The notes under the pieces were generated by a model, which was given only the letters and a program-made list of their open reading frames with translations, was not told the DNA's origin and did no database searches. Positions 57,514-64,000 of a DNA stretch of 64,000 nt are shown piece by piece. This DNA is from Rhodocollybia butyracea (lineage: Eukaryota > Basidiomycota > Agaricomycetes > Agaricales > Omphalotaceae), in the NCBI GenBank assembly GCA_015501585.1, contig JADNRY010000345.1, forward strand, positions 1-64,000. Direction: 5' to 3'. Made by a program: the position numbers and the translations under genes. The stretch's first letter is position 1; each line of letters starts with the position of its first letter.

Positions 57514-59055
57514 TCACATTTTTTACAGGGTGTAATGGAAATTCATTAATATTTCCAGAACTGTCTAGGCTAGTGGCTCTACAACGAGAGCCGTATTGTA
57601 TGGTCACCCACTCACATCAGGAAATCGGTATCTGAATAATGTCTCGAAAAATCTACATAAGTTCTGATAAGTTCTGATAAGTTCTGTTAATACTGATAAT
57701 TAACTGGTAATGATTCACATATTCACATTAGTTTCTGTTAATACTGATAATCAACTGGTAATGCTTCACAAATTCACTTCAAGCCTCAAGATTACTTGAA
57801 ATTATCTGAAATTATCAAATTTTAATTAGATGACTTTTAATACATAGAAATACATCAATTGCTAATCGATACACAAATAAGTAGCGCTACTGAGCCCAAA
57901 AAATAAAAATAAAATGAGTCAAATTTCAATGTTGTAGTATGGTGTATACTAGGGTTTACAGTTCATTCAGTACATAACCTTCGATAAAGCATCCATCCCA
58001 TGATGCACCTCGTTAATTTGTTGACTGAGCTCTCCCTCGAGTTGTTCAATACAATTTGATTACAGAGTTGAGCATTCTCACAAAGAATCACGTCTTGTAC
58101 ATCCGGATCCCCGGGATTAAGTAGCCTTCGAATAAGAAATTTGAAGTCCATATTTAAATGATACGCCGTTACTACCGGCAACGGGAGTGGTGCCGGGAGC
58201 GCACAAAACTCAGCACCAACTTACGGCAGGACATACATGTCCTTTCTTCCCTTCACCAACACCTCTCTTCACTCATTTTCTTTTCGTGCCAAGTCTCGAA
58301 GCTCTAATATCATTATAGCATGGGTTAACAGATATGATCAACAGTATTTTAGGTCGCACGAGGCTTTGAAAGGTGTGCAACTGGATTGTTGACACCGCGG
58401 TTCTGATTCTTATCATTTCCACAGGATTTCCCACTTTAGGCGACTCTGTACACTAGCATTTCCATTTATCAGCGCCTCAGTGGTCTATGCATATGATGTG
58501 AATTGTCCTGACATGACCAGTCATTGATGTGGGAAGCTACATATCTAGGTACATGGTCTCTCACCTGAATGCCATTGCTTGCTTGCATTCTCCCACCTTA
58601 AACTATTTCATAGCTGCTTTATCTTCTCGCTTCCTATTTTTTGGTGTGTTCCTTCTGCTTTTGCTTGAATGCTATTCTTGAGCTAAGTTTTTTTTTTTTG
58701 CAGGTTGCTGGAGTTGGATGTTCATGGGATGTTGTTAGATGGCTTGTTATTAGAATCCAGTTTTTTGTAGCTAGTAGTTGCATGTATTTTGTAGCAATAT
58801 CTATCATTCTTTGCTTTCCTGTTGTTTCTTTGAAGCTTCTTTGAGTCTTCTAAGCCCTGTCCCAATAGCATTGAATAATTGCTATGTAATGGTCTGCTAT
58901 TAAGTCTAACTTACTGTTAATTTCTGTTAATTTTGAATAATATGCTGAGGGGGGCCGCGAAATTCCTTGTAATACCTCGTAAGTTTATGACTTGGGTAAT
59001 TTCTGATAATTTCTGATAACTTAAGCTAAGTTGGAGTAATATTCAATACATTACT
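57514..59055. other. AT-rich, gene-poor stretch
   Basis: Contains tandem-like repeats of GTTCTGATAA / TACTGATAAT near 57655-57770, and no supportable gene. Confidence 0.45.
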
Positions 59056-59481
59056 CTAGGACTGTTTTCCTGATGCATGCGGGTTTCCTCCATCAGCGAG
59101 GTCATATACCATGGCCTCCTGCGATGCCTGCTGAGTGCGTTTCACGGCACCAGCCTCATCTCTGACCTCTGACAAGGGAGATATTCCCACTTGGGGATTC
59201 AGACTGCGTTTAGCAGACTGACCGCCGTAGCTGATGGGAAGGACGGTAAGGTCCTTGTAATGATACTGACCTGGGCTGTGCCGAAGGCGGTATCGGCTAG
59301 TGTTGCGGTGTTGGTTGTTTGTCGAGTTGTTGATCATGGTGGAAATATTTTGGTGTCCAGGTCGGAGTCCACGTTGATCAGACATGGGGTTGGCTGTCAA
59401 GGACAATGAAAAAAAAGGTGCGGTTGTTGGAGGTTCAAAAATATGTAACACTAGGGTGACAGAGTCACCGTAGCGTAACAT
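59056..59481 (-). CDS. Hypothetical protein, uncertain
   Basis: Open frame of up to 141 codons. A more credible start is MSDQRGLRPGHQ, giving about 109 residues rich in Ser, Asn, Gln and Arg and ending DLADGGNPHASGKQS. It has no hydrophobic segment and no family I know. The composition is protein-like but disordered. It sits in transposon-rich DNA and may be an exon of a decayed element gene or spurious. Confidence 0.22.
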   Translation of the reverse strand: MLRYGDSVTLVLHIFEPPTTAPFFSLSLTANPMSDQRGLRPGHQNISTMINNSTNNQHRNTSRYRLRHSPGQYHYKDLTVLPISYGGQSAKRSLNPQVGISPLSEVRDEAGAVKRTQQASQEAMVYDLADGGNPHASGKQS

Positions 59482-59832
59482 GGGAAGTGAGAGAAAAGAG
59501 GTAAGCTCGAAAGAACCGTTGTAAACCGGGGGGAATTTGATTCATGAGGACCTCTCCTACCTACCGTAAATAGCTAACTTATATACCTTTCTAAAGCCTA
59601 TTACCATAAGCAGATACTATATGAAATGAAATGAGTAAATAATGAGTGAATAATCAAAACAATCAAGGAAAGTGTTAGACGCCAGCGTAATGAGTCACAA
59701 CTCCGTTACACCAAGCTCTTTGAGCATAGTCCAAAAACCTTTGGAACTGCATTAGCATTGGCACATAATTGTTTTGTAGTGATCGCATTCACAACAGACA
59801 ACCAAAGTTTGCCATGAACATCACGTCCGAAA

Positions 59833-59839
59833 CCTGATC
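59833..59839. repeat. Target-site duplication, left copy (foldback element)
   Basis: CCTGATC directly before the CCCAGTG terminus, repeated at 61599-61605. Confidence 0.8.
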
Positions 59840-61598
59840 CCCAGTGAAAATCAACATGATTGAAATTGATTGAAATTGAGTGAGATTGAGTGATATTGAG
59901 TGATATTGGTTCAGATTGGAAACTGTCAGCAAGTGACAGGTGTATTTACTTGTCACCAAGGAGAACCAATCTCCTTCGAAAAGTGAGACTTTAACCAATT
60001 TTTTTTTGATTAAGATTGAATGGAATTGGTTTCCATTGTTTTACATTGTATCATATCGAAAGAAATTGGTTCTTATTATTGCAGTTTCTTTTTGGCTTTC
60101 AAATCTGTTAAAATCAATTCATGTTCATTATCATTGTGTTCAAAATGGTTCATATCTATGTACATCGATTCTATATACATATACACCACACCAGGCCACA
60201 CCATACTTGCAAGCAAACAAATCAGAGAAATTGCCATCTTTGAAGCAAGTTTGAGAAAAGACTTACTGTAGTTATCTCTTGAGTTATCTGAAACTGAATA
60301 GAGCATATTTGCAGTCAGTTTGGTGACCTCGGGGTCTCCTCGCTACGTCACACAGATTGTGACAACCGCAAGCTTGTCACGCCATCTCATTGGCATCTCC
60401 TTGTTACATGTTGCCTTTTTAGCGGTTGCAGATACACTCTAATGAACAAGGTAGAACTCACCAAGTCTGCTTCAGGTGTGTTGGCTATCTGTGAAGCGTG
60501 AAACCAGTTATTAGTAGGTCAATTGAATGAACAGCAAATGAAGAACACACTGAACCATGTCAATTTTCACTGGGGATCAGTGGGTGAAATTGGACAAGAT
60601 TGAGGGAAATCAGATGAAATTGGTAGCTGTCAATCCCTTACCCAAATCAATACATACTGAATCTGTTGGTTTTGAACCACATTGGTTCTACGCTGTTCTG
60701 AACAATCTAAGCTATTGAAAATTTGCCCCGTTGACATGTCAAGAGAACGCTGTGCCATAAAAATATTTTATGCAAGTCAAAACACTAAAGGCATTTCTCT
60801 TACAGACCACCACAATCACCCTTCTGTTATCAGACTCTATTGCGCTGTCCTTACTCTGTCCAAAGATATCTTACTAATTACTTCTGTCTCTTTTGCTCAA
60901 TCATCTGAAGATTCCAAAACTATCCTTAATACATTTTGAACTGGTCAAGAACTGGCACATAGACAGCAATTTGGGTGTGTTCTTCATTTGCTGTTCATTC
61001 AGTTGACCTACTAATGACTGGTTTCACACTTCACGGATAGCCAACACACCTGAAGCAGACTTGGTGAGTTCTACCTTGTTCATTAGAGTGTATCTGCAAC
61101 CGCTAAAAGGCAACATGTAACAAGGAGACGCCAATGAGATGGTGTGACAAGCTTGCGGTCATCACGATCTGTGTGATGTAGCGAGGAGACCCCGAGGTCA
61201 CCAAACTGACTGCAAATACGCTCTATTCAGTTTCAGATAACTCAAGAGATAACTACAGTAAGTCTTTTCTCAAACTTGCTTCAAAGGTGGCAATTTCTCT
61301 GATTTGTTTGCTTGTTAACAGATTTGAAAGCCAAAAAAAAAAACTGCAATAATAAGAACCAATTTCTTTCGATATGATACAATGTGAAACAATGGAAACC
61401 AATTCCATTCAATCTTAATCAAAAAAAATTGGTTAAAGTCTCACTTTTCGAAGGAGATTGGTTCTCCTTGGTGACAAGTAAATACACCTGTCACTTGCTG
61501 ACAGTTTCCAATCTGAACTGATATCGTTCAATTTGAACCAATATCACTCAATCTCACTCGATTTCAAATCAATTTCAATCATGTCAATTTTCACTGGG
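59840..61598. mobile_element. 1.76-kb foldback element with >600-bp inverted arms
   Basis: The first roughly 710 bp (59840-60552) and the last roughly 625 bp (60974-61598) are inverted copies with few mismatches. Both begin CCCAGTGAAAAT. The left arm has about 90 bp (near 60107-60206) missing from the right arm. The spacer (about 60553-60973) holds an extra internal end, ATTTTCACTGGG at about 60579, so a shorter 740-bp element (59840-60579) may be the basic unit. A 7-bp CCTGATC duplication flanks the whole. The 85-codon frame at 60682-60939 has no known motif. It is a non-autonomous DNA element. Confidence 0.88.
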
Positions 61599-61605
61599 CC
61601 TGATC
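61599..61605. repeat. Target-site duplication, right copy (foldback element)
   Basis: Second copy of CCTGATC, directly after the CACTGGG terminus. Confidence 0.8.
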
Positions 61606-61799
61606 TCTTGTCAAGACATCCAGGCCAAGATTCTCAAGTGCAAGGAGAGCAGTCAAACGGAACCTCTGTGATGGGGCACCTGAGACCAACTGAAATCTGG
61701 CGGGGATATATCACGGGGTGCTGGGGCAAGAGGCGCGATATGGGACATTGTTGACATGAAGACGGCAATCCAAGTAGTCATTGAGGACTGAAAGAAGAA

Positions 61800-62930
61800 T
61801 GTTATAAGAGACTTCTGAGAACTAGATTTTGGATTTTGGGATTTCGAGGTAGCGTGGAATTTGTTGATGTATACCAAGACCTTGAGACCTCCAGACCTTG
61901 GAGTTTCTGTTAGTAAGCCCACAGCGACCAGCTCATCCAGCTCCGTGATGAGATTCTGCAATGCTATGCGTGCGGGCTGCATGCAATTCTGGAGGATGGT
62001 CTGCTCTGCAACTGACAAGTTATCATATTGAATTTTGCTTGGAAGCTATCGATACTTACAAGATGAGGCCATTTCGTAAAAGAGTTTTCTTTGAACCTAG
62101 AAAAATGAGCCAACTAAAATGACTGCCGTAGAATTACCAGGGATCACCTCGACATTTTCCCTTGCACCAACTCCAAATAAACTTTTGCATGCACATCAGG
62201 TCCCATGAGAGTGTCTTTCCAGTGTTTGAGGAACTCGTAATAACCTGATCCATACACCTCACAATAATTCTGGACACATTGCTTCGCATATTCAAATAAA
62301 ACGGAGAAGAAGTGGTGGTACCAATTCCAATGTTCAAAGTCTGTCAACTGGTCAGGCGTTATGAAGAAATCCCACACAGCTGCATCAGCAGGAGGATATA
62401 CCAACTCTATGTTGGCAATCTTAGAACCAAACCGTGGTAGACATGAGAAGCTTAATGCTCACGTTATTCATTCCTTTGGATGGCGCAAGTTGATGGGGAT
62501 GGTGAAAACAAAGTTGCCTTGCTCGTCAGTCATACGGGACTTGCCAGTTCCAGACCTTTGGAAAAACAGAGACAGGTGTTTGAATAGCTGATCTTTCCCA
62601 ACCAATTTAAGATTTTGATCATATCCAGTTTCAGGCTTTCGCAAATTGTTTCAGAGTCGTTCCCAGTTTCCGCAGCCAAGGGGTTACAACAGTGCGTTTC
62701 TTTCTTTGAAACATGGGTGGATTTTCACATTGACAAAACTTTCTCTCTCCCCCAAGCACTACCAACGCCAATGCAAATATCCTGCATATGAGCGCGGAGG
62801 ATCATCCATGTTGTCCCATGAGCCTTGTGGTTACCCATACCGCTCTCCAAAGTAGGGAGATGGGTATTAACAGTATTGTTTACTAGCTTAATGAGATCCA
62901 TCCAAGTACTTAGAAAGTAGAGCAATAGCG
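61800..62930 (-). pseudogene. Fragments of a P-loop basidiomycete gene
   Basis: Minus-strand blocks in order: HGTTWMILRAHMQDICIGVG (near 62830), then KDQLFKHLSLFFQRSGTGKS followed by RMTDEQGNFVFTIPINLR, then VYPPADAAVWDFFITPDQL and a helical block to VYLELVQGKM. The later exon reads EQTILQNCMQPARIALQNLI. SGTGKS has the shape of a Walker A loop. This order is familiar to me from unassigned agaricomycete proteins with an SGTGKSR motif followed by IPINLR-type sequence, but I cannot name a function. Stops (TGA near 62740, TAA and TAG nearby) and frame changes between blocks mark it as decayed. Confidence 0.45.
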
Positions 62931-63052
62931 AGGCCAGATTACAAATTAAAATACCTTCAAGGAAGAAAATTCACGTCACGTGGCAACTCTTTCTTCAGCG
63001 CGTCTTGGCGCGTCGAAGTTCTGCGATTAACTTCATTGCTACTTACCTTCTA

Positions 63053-63621
63053 ATGTACAGTCATTTACTGCTCAATGAGACACTTTCCTGGGTAGACTTA
63101 AATCTGAGATATTTCGTTCATCTAAATTGACCAATATTGTACGATATACCTCACAACTAACATATCAACAGCTTACAATTGTACAGTAAGTGTGTACTGT
63201 TTTGTAGCTTTTCTCGTTCAAGGGCATTTGAGACAAAATCTGTCTCTGTTTCTCACAGTTACTTTTGCACTGTGTTTTGTCTCATTCACGATTTCAGCAA
63301 GTTAAAATATATTTTATGACTAAAACTGGCCGCAACTTTATTCCTTACCTAGCGTACAAGTAATTGACAGAAAAAACCATGGTCCCAAAGGATTTCTTCA
63401 TCTTCCAAGTGCATTCTAGTTTGAAAAATATGGAAAACTGATTGAAAACAGAGCCCACAAAGATTAATTCTTACTAGCTCCCAGAAATCACATACAACAT
63501 AAGTATAAAGTATATTTAACTATTAGAGGAACCCAGAAGGGTACTGAGCAAAATTAAGGCTGTGAGAGACGTTTCTCTCATTTGCCAGTAGTGTCTCATT
63601 GAGCGGTAAATGACTGTACAT
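63053..63621. mobile_element. MITE with 32-bp terminal inverted repeats
   Basis: The left end ATGTACAGTCATTTACTGCT (63053 on, through CAATGAGACACT) is mirrored at 63590-63621 with one mismatch in 32. The 569-bp interior has no coding capacity. No clear target duplication is seen; TA lies close on both sides but is not strictly adjacent. Confidence 0.8.
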
Positions 63622-64000
63622 AGCTAATAATGGCACCTGAACTTGTGGGCAGTGAGCTGCCCTGGTGCCTTGCAAGGCCTTGAGAGTTGAGAACATTGCT
63701 GAAATGTTGTTGCAGCTTCAACCTTGGCTTCAACTTGACCTTCAAGGAACATGAAGCATAGTTCCTTTCAAGCTCAACCTATAAAAAGGAGCAGTAGTAG
63801 CTATTAAACTGATCAGCTGAAGCTCTTTGACTGTTTATCTGAATTCAGGTAGCACTTTTACAGTGCTGAACTCAGCAGTTACCAAATAATTGTGTTTCAA
63901 ACTCTTTGAGTACTGTAGCTGAACCTCAAGTTGAGCTCTTCAAGCTCAACTCCTCATTTGAGTACTATGAGTTGAACAAAGTGAGAAAAGAATTTACGGC
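63622..64000. other. Possible LTR or other element start, cut by the window edge
   Basis: A TATAAAAAGG box near 63781 and many AGCTCAA/TTGAGCT words suggest a repetitive element, but only part is visible. Confidence 0.25.

Noticed and set aside
60682..60939. 85-codon frame in the spacer of the foldback element
   Set aside because: Short, no transposase motif; not evidence for an autonomous element.
1..64000. tRNA genes, rRNA pieces, CRISPR arrays
   Set aside because: No convincing cloverleaf with a T-loop motif, no conserved rRNA block, and no regularly spaced direct repeats were seen.

Overview
The window reads as nuclear DNA of a mushroom-forming basidiomycete (Agaricomycetes). Introns are about 47-75 nt with GT/AG ends. 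The recognisable genes are a sesquiterpene synthase, multi-intron P450s, WD-repeat UTP7 relics, a GCR1_C-type tyrosine recombinase, a RecQ helicase and a large DUF6589-like protein. I saw no tRNA, rRNA or CRISPR.

Layout. 1-9.5 kb is a transposon graveyard: a 5'-truncated LINE with a 14-bp target duplication, two inverted copies of a TIR element with CCCAGTGAAAA-type ends that sandwich a P450 5' fragment, a 456-bp near-perfect palindrome, and two solo LTRs. 9.7-14.9 kb holds a broken membrane-protein fragment, an intact P450 (10416-12525, minus) and an intact unrecognised 621-aa protein (minus).

15.1-44.5 kb is a decayed segmental tandem array of about four units. The ancestral unit order is UTP7 pseudogene (minus), unrecognised gene V (plus), P450 of a second family (plus), unrecognised gene W (minus). 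Of five P450 copies only D (33725-35917) and E (40203-42417) are intact; A, B and C are a deletion fusion, a frameshifted copy and a truncated copy. Between units 2 and 3, in place of W, sits an intact sesquiterpene synthase (28502-29693, minus). Synthase plus P450s suggest a sesquiterpenoid biosynthetic cluster: the synthase would make the hydrocarbon from farnesyl diphosphate and the P450s would oxidise it.

44.8-57.5 kb carries mobile DNA of another kind. A Crypton-like tyrosine recombinase gene (broken) lies beside a unit in which a RecQ helicase gene and a DUF6589-like gene are divergently arranged only 47 bp apart. That pair is bounded by compound inverted ends: a 39-bp inverted repeat (38/39 identical), then exactly 21 bp, then a nested hairpin, on both sides. 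This is the best candidate for a little-described mobile element here. 57.5-64 kb is AT-rich, with a 1.76-kb foldback element flanked by a 7-bp target duplication, a 569-bp MITE and fragments of a P-loop gene.

Gene models were spliced by eye. Exon edges of intact genes were checked for reading frame; pseudogene edges are approximate.
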